Notes under the pieces: generated by a model
The model's database searches: none
Seen by the model: only the letters and a program-made list of their open reading frames with translations
Told to the model about the DNA's origin: nothing
IMG/VR virus record: IMGVR_UViG_3300049491_000822
Location: 1 to 33,698 of that record
Direction: 5' to 3' (one strand)
Length of the DNA: 33,698 nt
From: a virus
Made by a program: the position numbers and the translations under genes
Shown here: one piece after another, positions 6,106 to 13,186 of the stretch
How the letters are laid out: each line of letters starts with the position of its first letter
How positions within the stretch are numbered: position 1 is the first letter of the stretch

Positions 6106-6609
6106 TCAGAGGCCGTACGGGTTGATGTTCGTGAGATCGGTTCCGGTATCCCCGCCCGGGCCGTCAGATACCACGCTCACCCGGACCCTTCGGACGTAGT
6201 CGGCGTTCGGGTCGGCCCGGTAGTAGACCTTTCCGCTCGTGGTGCCCTGATAAACCCAGGTCACCGACGCGCTCTCGGTGTAATCAGACGTCCCATCACC
6301 CCAGTGGTCGATATGGATGTCGTCCCAGGTGACGTTCTTCACGTCGTACGGCGCGCTCTGGTCGTACTTCAAGGTGATGTAGTCGATCTTGGCGCCGTTC
6401 GCACCGGAGCAGTTGCTCATCGAGTGGGCGTCGCAGTTGGTGTTATCAAAGTTGATCGACACGTCGATGCGGCCCATTCCGACGTTGGTGCAGGCGCTCT
6501 GGCACCAGTCGCCATCAACGACGTTGTCCACAGCCTGGGCGTTGCTGACGCCGAGGCCGAGGACCAGCGCGAGTGACGCCAGGACGGCGCCGATGGTCTT
6601 GCGGATCAT
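6106..6609 (-). CDS. Secreted small cysteine-containing protein (likely lysogenic-conversion gene)
   Basis: This 167-residue protein has a clear Sec signal peptide: MIRK start, hydrophobic core 6-20, predicted cleavage after SNAQA at 26. The mature part is beta-strand-like, rich in Asp/Asn/Thr, with four cysteines close together (WCQSAC and NCDAHSMSNC) that could make two disulfides. I know no family for it. ATG 6609 is supported by AAGGA upstream. Composition is near 55% GC in places, clearly below the flanking phage genes. It stands alone between the late-operon terminator and the tRNA-like element, with its own promoter and operators. That is the usual place and character of a phage moron expressed in the lysogen. 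Its function is unknown. Confidence 0.8.
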   Translation of the reverse strand: MIRKTIGAVLASLALVLGLGVSNAQAVDNVVDGDWCQSACTNVGMGRIDVSINFDNTNCDAHSMSNCSGANGAKIDYITLKYDQSAPYDVKNVTWDDIHIDHWGDGTSDYTESASVTWVYQGTTSGKVYYRADPNADYVRRVRVSVVSDGPGGDTGTDLTNINPYGL

Positions 6610-6659
6610 GTGGAAGTCCTTCAGATGGGGATACGCCGCCCGGGCGGGCGACGCCCCAG

Positions 6660-6689
6660 ATCCTCCGACCCACGGTTGACGGCTGTCAA
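6660..6689 (-). promoter_or_regulatory. Predicted promoter of the secreted-protein gene
   Basis: On the minus strand, TTGACA (6689-6684) is separated by 18 bp from GAGGAT (6665-6660), a reasonable actinobacterial -35/-10 pair. The -10 is about 50 nt before ATG 6609. The -35 hexamer lies inside an operator-like palindrome, which would make binding there repressive. Confidence 0.5.
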
Positions 6690-6713
6690 CCGTTTCGAGG
6701 TGACAGCCGTCAA
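6674..6713. promoter_or_regulatory. Pair of operator-like palindromes over and upstream of the promoter
   Basis: GGTTGAC-GGCT-GTCAACC at 6674-6691 is a palindrome with 7-bp arms; TGAC-AGCC-GTCA at 6701-6712 is a second. Centres are 24 bp apart, and the two are themselves arranged as a 13-bp inverted repeat (TTGACGGCTGTCA and TGACAGCCGTCAA). The first overlaps the predicted -35 of the secreted-protein gene. With the copy at 6030-6041, they define a consensus TGACrGCyGTCA found three times within 700 bp. Confidence 0.7.
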
Positions 6714-6736
6714 TCTGGTAGGGCCCGCAAACTGAC

Positions 6737-6772
6737 GAACCCGCCCCGCCCGGCGAGGGGCGGGGCGGGTTC
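6737..6772. terminator. Strong 14-bp-stem hairpin, terminator of the late operon
   Basis: GAACCCGCCCCGCC (6737-6750) pairs perfectly with GGCGGGGCGGGTTC (6759-6772) around an 8-nt loop. It lies 17 bp beyond the last late-operon stop (6789) and upstream of the secreted-protein promoter, so it would insulate the moron from late transcription. There is no good U-tract, as is common for actinobacterial terminators. Confidence 0.75.
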
Positions 6773-6788
6773 GGTGGCAGGCCGGGAC

Positions 6789-6980
6789 TCAGTGGCCCCG
6801 GCGCGGATGGGACGTCAACAGGTGATCGGTGAGGCGTTGCAGGGGCGGCGCGCCGCGGACGATCGGCACCGCCGTCCACCCGGGCCGCCACGAATGCCCG
6901 AGGTGGGACACGAACGGCGTCGACCACTCGCACCCGGCATGCGGGCAGTGAATGTGGCCGGTGACCGCCGGTTGGGTCAT
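6789..6980 (-). CDS. 63-aa C2H2-zinc-finger-like protein at the end of the late operon
   Basis: ATG 6980 overlaps the holin stop as ATGA. The sequence has a C12-x4-C17 pair (CPHAGCEW) and an H53-x4-H58 pair (LTDHLLTSH), the ligand pattern of a C2H2 finger with an unusually long 35-residue spacer. Such single-finger proteins are frequent in actinophages, and their role is not established. It is the last gene before the strong terminator. The coupling and ligand pattern support a real gene. Confidence 0.65.
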   Translation of the reverse strand: MTQPAVTGHIHCPHAGCEWSTPFVSHLGHSWRPGWTAVPIVRGAPPLQRLTDHLLTSHPRRGH

Positions 6981-7342
6981 CAGCCCTTCTTGAGCACCGG
7001 TCGCAGCTCGGGCGCCGACTCGTTCGGTACGGTGCCCGCCGCGACGAACGCGACGACGGCCAGCAGGATCGAAACGCCTTCGGCGCTGGTGATCCGGTCA
7101 TCGGTGAGTGCCGCAGCCACGGTCGATCCGATTGCGCCGACGAGGGCGGCGGCCAGCTTCGCGGGCACCTGGCGCGGGAAGTAGATGCCCGCCGCGGTGG
7201 CGAGGGCGACGGCGACGCTCCACCAGGTGAGCCCGCCCAACGGCGTGCCGGCGGTGAGGGCGTCGGAGACAACGGCCAGCCCGGCATAGAGCACGCTGGC
7301 GAGGGCGACGATCAGCTTGCGGTACTGGTACAGGGCGTCCAT
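6980..7342 (-). CDS. Phage holin, three membrane segments
   Basis: This 120-residue protein has hydrophobic segments at about 8-29, 36-54 and 62-84, a further weaker one near 88-104, and a short basic C terminus (RPVLKKG). Size, topology and placement downstream of two cell-wall hydrolases fit an actinophage holin that forms pores in the cytoplasmic membrane at the time of lysis. ATG 7342 begins MDALYQYRKL, a start seen in related actinophage holins by general character rather than by alignment. There are other small membrane proteins in this cassette, so one of them could be the holin and this one an antiholin. Confidence 0.75.
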   Translation of the reverse strand: MDALYQYRKLIVALASVLYAGLAVVSDALTAGTPLGGLTWWSVAVALATAAGIYFPRQVPAKLAAALVGAIGSTVAAALTDDRITSAEGVSILLAVVAFVAAGTVPNESAPELRPVLKKG

Positions 7343-7378
7343 CGGGTCAGAGGTCCTTTCGGAGAAGCGGCGTGCGGG

Positions 7379-7987
7379 TCACAGGGCGTCGCAGACGTAG
7401 GTCGGTGCGGCCGGGTCGAAGTCGTCGGCACGGCGGCACAGGTAGGTGCCGGTGCCCGCTTGGAACGTCCAGGAGACGGGCGGCCTGCCGTCGGCCCCGT
7501 CGGTGCCATCAGTGCCCGCCCGGCCGTCCGCGCCGGCCGGGCCGGGGTCGCCTTGCGGTCCGGCCGGGCCCGCCCCGCCCGAGGCCCCCGCAGTGCCGTC
7601 CGAGCCGTCGGCACCCGCGGGCCCGTCGTTCCCCGTCGCACCCGGCTCCCCGGTCCCGCCATTCTCCCCGGCCGGTCCCGCCGCGCCGTCACGACCGTCA
7701 CGGCCGGGCTGGCCCTGCGATCCCGCCGGGCCAGGTGAGGGCACCGGCACCGGCGCCTCACCGACCTTCACGAGCCGATCGTTCGCCTCGGCGACCGCGG
7801 CGGCGTTCGCGGCCGCCGCTTCCTCACCGGTGGTCGCACGCTCCCGCAGGTCCGCGATGCCATCCTGCGCCCGCCACACCCCGACAAGGGCGAGCACGGC
7901 GACCAGGGCGACCAGGGCGACGGCCCCGGCGATCAGCCACGTCCCGACAATCCGCCGGCCGGGAAGATGATCGGGGCGGCGGATCAT
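7379..7987 (-). CDS. Membrane-anchored collagen-like protein in the lysis cassette
   Basis: This 202-residue protein has a basic N terminus and one TM helix (about 14-38), then an Ala/Glu coiled-coil-like stretch (about 39-75). An uninterrupted run of 28 Gly-X-Y triplets follows (about 86-169), mostly GPA, GAD, GRD and GTD types. It ends in a 33-residue tail with two cysteines (YLCRRADD, TYVCDAL). Collagen-like domains normally trimerise, here probably nucleated by the coiled coil. ATG 7987 overlaps the upstream stop by ATGA, which selects it over GTG 8005. Collagen-like repeats are common in phage tail fibres, but one tied to the membrane and encoded between endolysins and holin is unusual. 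Possible roles are lysis regulation, a spanin-like connector, or a surface protein of the lysogen. Confidence 0.8.
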   Translation of the reverse strand: MIRRPDHLPGRRIVGTWLIAGAVALVALVAVLALVGVWRAQDGIADLRERATTGEEAAAANAAAVAEANDRLVKVGEAPVPVPSPGPAGSQGQPGRDGRDGAAGPAGENGGTGEPGATGNDGPAGADGSDGTAGASGGAGPAGPQGDPGPAGADGRAGTDGTDGADGRPPVSWTFQAGTGTYLCRRADDFDPAAPTYVCDAL

Positions 7988-8292
7988 GCGTCCACGTCCG
8001 ACCACCGGCGGTGCGGCATCCCGAGGTCGTGCTCAAGGCCGCGGGCGTACTCTTCGACCCTCACCCGCAGCTGCATCTCCCGCGCCAACGCCAACTCCGC
8101 GGCACCCGCCCGGGTCTCGGCGCGATCCCGCTCGGCGACATGCCGGGCATTGAGTGCCTCCAGTCCGGCACGATGCGCGTCGTCGCCTTTGTCGACGCGG
8201 CGCATCGCCCACCCGACGACGGCGACGAACAGTGAGGCGAGCAGCGCGTATGCGCCGCCCTGCGCGGTGACGCCGGGGACCAGGTCACCCAA
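7984..8292 (-). CDS. Small TM plus coiled-coil protein of the lysis cassette
   Basis: This 102-residue protein starts at TTG 8292, directly after the upstream stop (8296-8298), with no better start before the membrane segment. One TM helix (about 12-28) is followed by a charged helical domain (about 34-90, rich in Glu, Arg and Ala with heptad spacing). Single-TM proteins with a coiled coil are common next to holins in Gram-positive phages; they can act as second holins or lysis timers. Its stop overlaps the start of the collagen-like gene. Confidence 0.65.
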   Translation of the reverse strand: MGDLVPGVTAQGGAYALLASLFVAVVGWAMRRVDKGDDAHRAGLEALNARHVAERDRAETRAGAAELALAREMQLRVRVEEYARGLEHDLGMPHRRWSDVDA

Positions 8293-8295
8293 GGT

Positions 8296-8586
8296 TCACC
8301 TGTGCTCGATCCGGGCCAGCAGGACCAGCCAGAGGGCTGCGAGGGCGGTGATGAGGGCGACGAAGGCCCACGGCCACCCCGGGTGCACCGACCCGACGAT
8401 GGCTAACAGCACGGCGGTGAGCGCCCAGAACGCGGCGACCGCCGTTACCAGGCCGACGAGGGCGACGCGGTGAGCCCGGGCCTGCGCGGCCTGCCGGGCG
8501 GAGGCCCGGGCCGCCTCGCGGGTCACCTGGTCCGCCGACACCGACGAGGGTGTCCGGTGGGCGTCCGTCCATGGCCAGTGCAGCAT
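8296..8586 (-). CDS. Small two-TM protein (96 aa)
   Basis: ATG 8586 gives a polar, Ala/Arg-rich N-terminal helix (about 17-40) and two membrane segments at about 42-64 (LVGLVTAVAAFWALTAVLLAIV) and 72-92 (PWAFVALITALAALWLVLLA). Its position, directly after the M15 peptidase, makes a holin/antiholin role plausible. The frame extends well upstream without a stop, but that part overlaps the peptidase gene antiparallel-frame style and is not credible. Function is unassigned. Confidence 0.65.
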   Translation of the reverse strand: MLHWPWTDAHRTPSSVSADQVTREAARASARQAAQARAHRVALVGLVTAVAAFWALTAVLLAIVGSVHPGWPWAFVALITALAALWLVLLARIEHR

Positions 8587-8606
8587 GCTTGGATGCCCGA
8601 GGGTGC

Positions 8607-9164
8607 TCACGACCCGTACCGCCACACCCGGGGCCGTCCGCCATCCCCGTGCCGCACCAAGCCTGACGGGTTGTACCCGAGTCCGGCGAATGTGCGCAGT
8701 TTCCGATGCCAGCCGACCGGTTTCGCGGGCGGGAAGTCGAGGCCGTCGCCGGCCAGGTGGCGGGACTGTTCGGCGCCGTGAACGGCGGCGTTGTGGCCGG
8801 GGCAGCGGCACCCGGACACGATGGGCACGCCGTGGCCGAGGACCCGCCGGTAGCGCTCCGCGCGGAGGATCGTGGCCCGGGTGATCCAGATCCGGGCACA
8901 GCTGGAGTACCGGCCGCCGCACTTGCAGCGGAACTCGACGAACGAGAAGTGCGCCGAGGCGGTGGGCAGACCGCGCTTGCGGCGGCCGTCGGCGCGGCGC
9001 AGCGCGGCCATCGTCTTCGGCCCGGCGATCCCGTCGTCGACGAGGGGACGGCCGAGGGTGTTGGCGCGCTGGAACAGTGCGACGACCTGGCAGGCTTCGC
9101 CGGTGGTGCGGACCCGCCAACCCAACCGCCGCAGGATGGCGATCGCCTCAAGGTTCGGGGCCAT
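8607..9164 (-). CDS. Endolysin: M15-type zinc peptidase with N-terminal peptidoglycan-binding domain
   Basis: This 185-residue cell-wall hydrolase has an N-terminal peptidoglycan-binding fold (about 22-57; VVALFQRANTL and DDGIAGPKTMAAL). The C-terminal domain is of the M15A D-Ala-D-Ala carboxypeptidase type. The signature S-x-H-x-x-G-x-A-x-D appears as SRHLAGDGLD, with zinc ligands H136 and D143, and the third ligand likely in VRHGDGG (H172, with D174). A CxC and further cysteines (RCKCGGRYSSC) match actinophage members of the family. It has no signal peptide, so it depends on a holin to reach the wall. It would cleave the peptide stems. ATG 9164 overlaps the preceding stop. Confidence 0.9.
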   Translation of the reverse strand: MAPNLEAIAILRRLGWRVRTTGEACQVVALFQRANTLGRPLVDDGIAGPKTMAALRRADGRRKRGLPTASAHFSFVEFRCKCGGRYSSCARIWITRATILRAERYRRVLGHGVPIVSGCRCPGHNAAVHGAEQSRHLAGDGLDFPPAKPVGWHRKLRTFAGLGYNPSGLVRHGDGGRPRVWRYGS

Positions 9165-9349
9165 CAGACGTCCTCGCTTCCGGGGATCGGGTCGCCGGTG
9201 ACGTCGGCGAGGATGAGGGCCAGGGGGCCGCCGTCATGCTCGGGCTCGGCGTCGTCGTGGCCAGCCGGTTCGGGTTCCAGGTCCATCGGCACCAGCGACC
9301 TGCGAAGACGGTTCTCCCGCCAGCCGTTGACCCGGATGAGCGGGTTCAC
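9164..9349 (-). CDS. Small acidic 61-aa protein between the two endolysin genes
   Basis: The GTG at 9349 overlaps the transglycosylase stop (GTGA), and its own stop overlaps the M15 peptidase start, so it is translationally coupled on both sides. The protein has a basic first third (NPLIRVNGWRENRLRRSLV) and an acidic rest. It has no TM or cysteines, and I do not recognise a family. Its position suggests a lysis-cassette accessory or simply a linker gene. Confidence 0.55.
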   Translation of the reverse strand: MNPLIRVNGWRENRLRRSLVPMDLEPEPAGHDDAEPEHDGGPLALILADVTGDPIPGSEDV

Positions 9350-10113
9350 GGGGTCTCCGTCCAGGCCGCGAGCACCGCGGTCACGTACTCGTCGATCTGC
9401 GGCCATCCGTGGTCGGCGCGGTTCTGGGAGAACGGCGGCTCGCCGGTGTCCGCCCACCGCTGCGCCGACCGGGGGCTGTTGTGGTTCGCCACCATGATCT
9501 TGATGATGGGGACGCCGTGAGTGTGCCCCTCCCAGCGGGTCCGGGCTTTCGCCAATTCGGTGCCCGTCCAGTTCAGCGCGATCAGCGGGGAGACCGCGTT
9601 CTCGGGGGTCAGTGACGCCGCTCCGGCGGCGCCGAGGTTGATCTGACACAACCCCGTGTCGACGCCGTTGGCGACGCCGACGGCGGCCAGGTCCAGTCTG
9701 GATTCGTGCGCGGCGATCCCGCCCAGCGCGGACACCGGGACATCCCAGTGCAGGGCCCGCCGGCCGATCAGTCCGGCCAGCAGGGCTCGCATCGTCACCG
9801 GCCCCACGACGCCGTCCACGGTGAGCCCGGCGGCGGCCTGCGCCTCGCAGATCTTCCCCGCCGTTTTCGGGCCCAGCACGCCGTCTGGGACTGCGCCGAC
9901 GAGGAGCTGCAGCTCTCGGACGGCGGCGTGCACGACCCGCTGCGAATGGGTCCGCGTCGCCGTGTCGAGTCCGGCGCGGCCGACCTGCTGCTCGCCGTCG
10001 CGGGCCAGCCGGTAGTAGCCGGCCGGGTTGGCGTGCCCGGGGCGGAGGCGGAGCAGGCCGCCGGCGAGGGTCCACGCGCCGCGCCCGGGCACGTCGGGGG
10101 TGAAGCTGACCAT
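9346..10113 (-). CDS. Endolysin: lytic transglycosylase-like enzyme with two peptidoglycan-binding repeats
   Basis: In this 255-residue protein, residues 62-112 contain two short peptidoglycan-binding repeats with matching DGVLGPKT and DGVVGPVT turns. The C-terminal domain shows the SLT/goose-lysozyme pattern: catalytic Glu in GIAAHESRLDL (E137), then GVDTGLCQINL, then a helical remainder with AVANHNSPRSAQRW. It should cut the glycan backbone, complementing the peptide-cleaving M15 enzyme. Start ATG 10113 has GGAG upstream. There is no signal peptide, so access again requires a holin. Having both a glycosidase and a peptidase in one cassette is common in actinophages. Confidence 0.85.
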   Translation of the reverse strand: MVSFTPDVPGRGAWTLAGGLLRLRPGHANPAGYYRLARDGEQQVGRAGLDTATRTHSQRVVHAAVRELQLLVGAVPDGVLGPKTAGKICEAQAAAGLTVDGVVGPVTMRALLAGLIGRRALHWDVPVSALGGIAAHESRLDLAAVGVANGVDTGLCQINLGAAGAASLTPENAVSPLIALNWTGTELAKARTRWEGHTHGVPIIKIMVANHNSPRSAQRWADTGEPPFSQNRADHGWPQIDEYVTAVLAAWTETP

Positions 10114-10140
10114 CAGGTCTCCAAAGGGGTGTGCGGGGGG

Positions 10141-10344
10141 TCAGGAGAGGGCGATCCAGACGATGGACCAGGCGGCGATAAGCACCGCGGACCAGGCGAG
10201 GACGCCGAGGCCGAGCATCACCGCGAGCTTCCGCAGCGTGCCGCGATCGACGCGCTGGATGAGCCCCGGCTTGCGCGCCGGCACCGCGGCACGATCCGCC
10301 TCGAAGATGACCATGGGTTGGGACGGTGCCTCCGGGTCGCTCAC
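10141..10344 (-). CDS. Small single-TM protein at the tail/lysis boundary
   Basis: The GTG at 10344 overlaps the tail-protein stop (GTGA) and gives 67 residues. A polar N terminus (SDPEAPSQP) and a basic stretch precede one membrane segment at about 45-66 (VMLGLGVLAWSAVLIAAWSIVWIAL). The start codon was chosen for the coupling; the longer frame reaching 10548 overlaps the tail gene and lacks support. It could be a pinholin-like or auxiliary lysis protein. Confidence 0.6.
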   Translation of the reverse strand: MSDPEAPSQPMVIFEADRAAVPARKPGLIQRVDRGTLRKLAVMLGLGVLAWSAVLIAAWSIVWIALS

Positions 10345-12215
10345 CAGTACCCCTTGATCAGCAGGACGGCTTTCGGGTTCGTCTGCGCCACCGACGCCGG
10401 GGTGATGGTGAGCGTCGCCTTCGCGGCGGTCGAACAGTCGAACGGCGTCGCCGGGGTCGCGGCGACCGAGAACCCCGCGGACATGGCGCCGGCCACGCTC
10501 GCCGTCGCCACCGTCACGGGGCTGCCGTCGGTGGTGGCGAGTGTCCATGACCCGCCGTCCGCCTCGCCGACCGCGCCGGCCGGGGAGAGGGCCTCGAAGC
10601 TGGTGATCATCGCGCCGATCGGGAGGCGGACTTTTAGGACGTCACCGGTGTTCGGCGTGCCGAACGCGTCCCGGACGGACAGCACCCGCGGCTCCAGTGC
10701 CTGCACGGAGTCGCCCCGCCAGCCGATCGTGCAATCCCAGGTCGGCGTGCCGTTGTTGACGTTCGGGGCCTCATCGGCCCGACAGCGGCGGAACTCCACC
10801 GGCGGGGTGGTGAGGGTGACACCGCCGGAGGCGGAACTGTCGTAGACGACGACGGCGTCCGGGGTCGTCTGCTGCATCCAGTCGCAGTCCTCGAAGAGGA
10901 TCCGATGCTGGCGTGCCCACCCGTTCGGTCCCCACAGCACGCGGACTTTCCCGGCGAGGAAGCTGTCGCGGAACGCGATGTGCGGCCCGGTGTCGTTGCC
11001 GTACGTGACTTTGATGATGTCGTCATAGGTGACACCGGACCCGGGGTACGCCTGCGAGGACATGTCCAGACCGGTGAAGCTGATGTTCCCGTAACCCCAT
11101 TCGGATTCCAGGAGGGCGCAGAAGTTGGACTTCGCCTCCCACCGCATCCCGTCGACGTGCAGCGAGCACACCCCGGCCGCGTGAATGTTCCCTTTGACGC
11201 GGAAGACGTATGCGGTGGCGGCGAGGCCTACGCCGAAGTCGGAGACGTCCAGGCCGTAGAACTTGAAGTGTCCGCCCTTGTCGGCCCAGACGATCGGCGC
11301 TGACGTCGACCAGTGCTTGAATCCGTAGAACCAGTAGTTCAGGAACTGGTCGGACCCCGTCGACGGGATGCGCAGGAACGCGCCGTCCGCCTGCGTCTCA
11401 TAGTCGGAGCAGCCGAAGAACTTATATTCACTGTTGTTGTTGTTGCCCTCGAGATAGAAGACGAACTTCCACTTGTACCATTCGCAGTTGTAGAACGAGT
11501 ATTCCTGCGCGGCGTGCGTCGTGTTCGTATGAAAGAACGTGCACCCGGCGGTCGCGGCATAGAACGACATGTCGTCGAACTGGATGGACCGCCAATAGTC
11601 GTTGAACCCGAAGTCACCCGCCGCGGTCGGCTTGAAGATGAGTCGCGTGATCCCCTGACCCCGACCCCGGAAGCGGAGCCCCGCCCCCCGCGACGTCGGC
11701 GCCTCCTGCCCGAGCAGGGCCTGCACGTCGTCGAACATGATGTCCCCGGCGGGCAGGTCGATGCAGACGTTGCCCCGGAAGTCGACGTCCACGCCGTACG
11801 GCATCGTGCTCGTCGAATCCCGGGCCACCGCTAGGGCCGCGCCGAACGTCGCACTGTTGTCGACCAGGCCGGTGCGGATGAACGACGGATTCACCTCGCC
11901 GCCACCGGCGACCGCCTGCTGCAACGCCGTCGTCATCACCACCCGCGACGTGGTCGTCCAGTTGTCGGCGGAAATGTCGACGACCTGCACATCGGTCACG
12001 CCGAAGCAGACGTACCCGTCGATCAGGGTGGCGACGCTGGCGACCGGCGCGCCGGAGACGTTGAAGAACGCCGACAGCTCGACCCCGGTGAGCGCGTTTT
12101 TCACCCGGATCGGAGTGCCGGCGGCGGGCCGGGCCGGCGGGTTCGCGCCCGTCACCTCCACGAAAGCGGCAGGATTCAGAATGCCCGGTCCGCCGCCGGT
12201 CCAATAGACGGTCAC
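10341..12215 (-). CDS. Minor tail protein / tail-spike with beta-helix (pectate-lyase-like) fold
   Basis: This 624-residue virion protein starts at GTG 12215 with GGAGGGG just upstream. The N-terminal 90 residues look like a tail-attachment module. From about 120 to 500 there are repeated short strands with Asn/Asp turns (ADGIxFDD, FYNCEWYKWKF, NNNNSEYKFFGCSDYE, HFKFYGLDVSDFG) and stacked aromatic/Asn positions, the texture of a right-handed parallel beta-helix. It ends in a small beta-rich domain (about 545-624). It is probably the receptor-binding or wall-polysaccharide-degrading spike at the tail tip. No catalytic residues can be assigned with confidence. Composition is lower in GC around 11330-11560, typical of a horizontally exchanged tail-tip gene. 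Confidence 0.8.
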   Translation of the reverse strand: MTVYWTGGGPGILNPAAFVEVTGANPPARPAAGTPIRVKNALTGVELSAFFNVSGAPVASVATLIDGYVCFGVTDVQVVDISADNWTTTSRVVMTTALQQAVAGGGEVNPSFIRTGLVDNSATFGAALAVARDSTSTMPYGVDVDFRGNVCIDLPAGDIMFDDVQALLGQEAPTSRGAGLRFRGRGQGITRLIFKPTAAGDFGFNDYWRSIQFDDMSFYAATAGCTFFHTNTTHAAQEYSFYNCEWYKWKFVFYLEGNNNNSEYKFFGCSDYETQADGAFLRIPSTGSDQFLNYWFYGFKHWSTSAPIVWADKGGHFKFYGLDVSDFGVGLAATAYVFRVKGNIHAAGVCSLHVDGMRWEAKSNFCALLESEWGYGNISFTGLDMSSQAYPGSGVTYDDIIKVTYGNDTGPHIAFRDSFLAGKVRVLWGPNGWARQHRILFEDCDWMQQTTPDAVVVYDSSASGGVTLTTPPVEFRRCRADEAPNVNNGTPTWDCTIGWRGDSVQALEPRVLSVRDAFGTPNTGDVLKVRLPIGAMITSFEALSPAGAVGEADGGSWTLATTDGSPVTVATASVAGAMSAGFSVAATPATPFDCSTAAKATLTITPASVAQTNPKAVLLIKGYW

Positions 12216-12216
12216 G

Positions 12217-13179
12217 TCACACCCCTCCGGTGATCGTCGCGTCAGTTGCCGGGAACCGGACACCGTTGAAGGCGATCCACAGGTGCGCGTAAGCCACCGG
12301 CACGAACGACCGGATCTCACCCGCCGAGTTGATCTCCACCCGAGCCGCCACCGACTCATCGGTCCGGGACGCAGCGACCGCGAACGGCACCGTTCGGGTC
12401 GGCCGGAACCCGGCCGGCAGAGTGGCGATCACGACACCGTTGGTGCCGGCGCCGAACGCGGCACCGGTTGACAACTCGATCGACCCGGACAGCTCCGTCG
12501 ACCCGAGGACCCGCCGATACTGCGGCGTCTGGATGCCCGACAGGTACCCGGACGGCGTGAACCCGCCCGACAGGGACATCGGGATCCACTGCGAGGATGA
12601 GATCGGCACCCACGTGAGCACCGATGCGACGAGCAGGCGATGCCAGAACGCCCCGTCGTCGATGGTGATGGCCATCGACCCGTACGGCGCCGACGCCGGC
12701 AGAGCGTTCTTGTCCGGGTAGCTGCGGACCTTCCCCGCCCAGCCTCGAAGGTCCTGCACCTCCTGTGCGGCCGTCGATCCGGCGATGAACCGGGCCAGCG
12801 CCAACGGCTGATCCGCGAGGGTCCCCGGGGTGACGTTCAGCCCGGCGGCGAGGGCCTTGCTGGACCCCCCGGCGACCAGCACCACCGACGATGTCCCGCC
12901 GGTGCCCGACCAGGACCGGCGCAATGCGACCGTGTCCCAGCGGGTGCCGGACCCGACGGCCCCGCCGTTCAGGTTCACGGTCGCGTTGGAGACGTCGGCG
13001 ACGCCGTGCCCGGCCGCGGTGCCCGCCGCGACGGTGAGTGCCCGGTCCCCGGACCCGCCGATGGTGGTGGCGAAGTCGGCGGCGCCGAAGACGCATTGAT
13101 CGACACCCAGGTGCTGCGCCAGGACCGCCCAGCCGGTCTCCGACAGCGACCCGTCATAGCCGTAGCTGGTGAATGTCAC
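12217..13179 (-). CDS. Minor tail / baseplate protein (320 aa)
   Basis: This beta-rich protein opens MTFTSYGYDGSLSETGWAVL and has a typical minor-tail N-terminal attachment domain, followed by Gly/Ser/Ala-rich strands. Start GTG 13179 is preceded by TAGGAG, which overlaps the upstream stop (13187-13189), so it is coupled to the gene before it. It sits between the Gp37-like tail protein and the spike, consistent with an upper baseplate or collar protein. I cannot assign a specific activity. Confidence 0.75.
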   Translation of the reverse strand: MTFTSYGYDGSLSETGWAVLAQHLGVDQCVFGAADFATTIGGSGDRALTVAAGTAAGHGVADVSNATVNLNGGAVGSGTRWDTVALRRSWSGTGGTSSVVLVAGGSSKALAAGLNVTPGTLADQPLALARFIAGSTAAQEVQDLRGWAGKVRSYPDKNALPASAPYGSMAITIDDGAFWHRLLVASVLTWVPISSSQWIPMSLSGGFTPSGYLSGIQTPQYRRVLGSTELSGSIELSTGAAFGAGTNGVVIATLPAGFRPTRTVPFAVAASRTDESVAARVEINSAGEIRSFVPVAYAHLWIAFNGVRFPATDATITGGV

Positions 13180-13186
13180 CGTGCTC

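Noticed and set aside
5458-6576. 372-codon plus-strand frame spanning the junction
   Set aside because: It runs through the converging HTH gene, the palindrome and the secreted-protein gene; no Shine-Dalgarno or domain.
7372-8235. Arg/Pro-rich plus-strand frame opposite the collagen-like gene
   Set aside because: The regular triplets arise from the Gly-X-Y coding on the other strand.
10341-12215. Diversity-generating retroelement target in the tail-spike
   Set aside because: No reverse transcriptase gene or template repeat is visible in the window.
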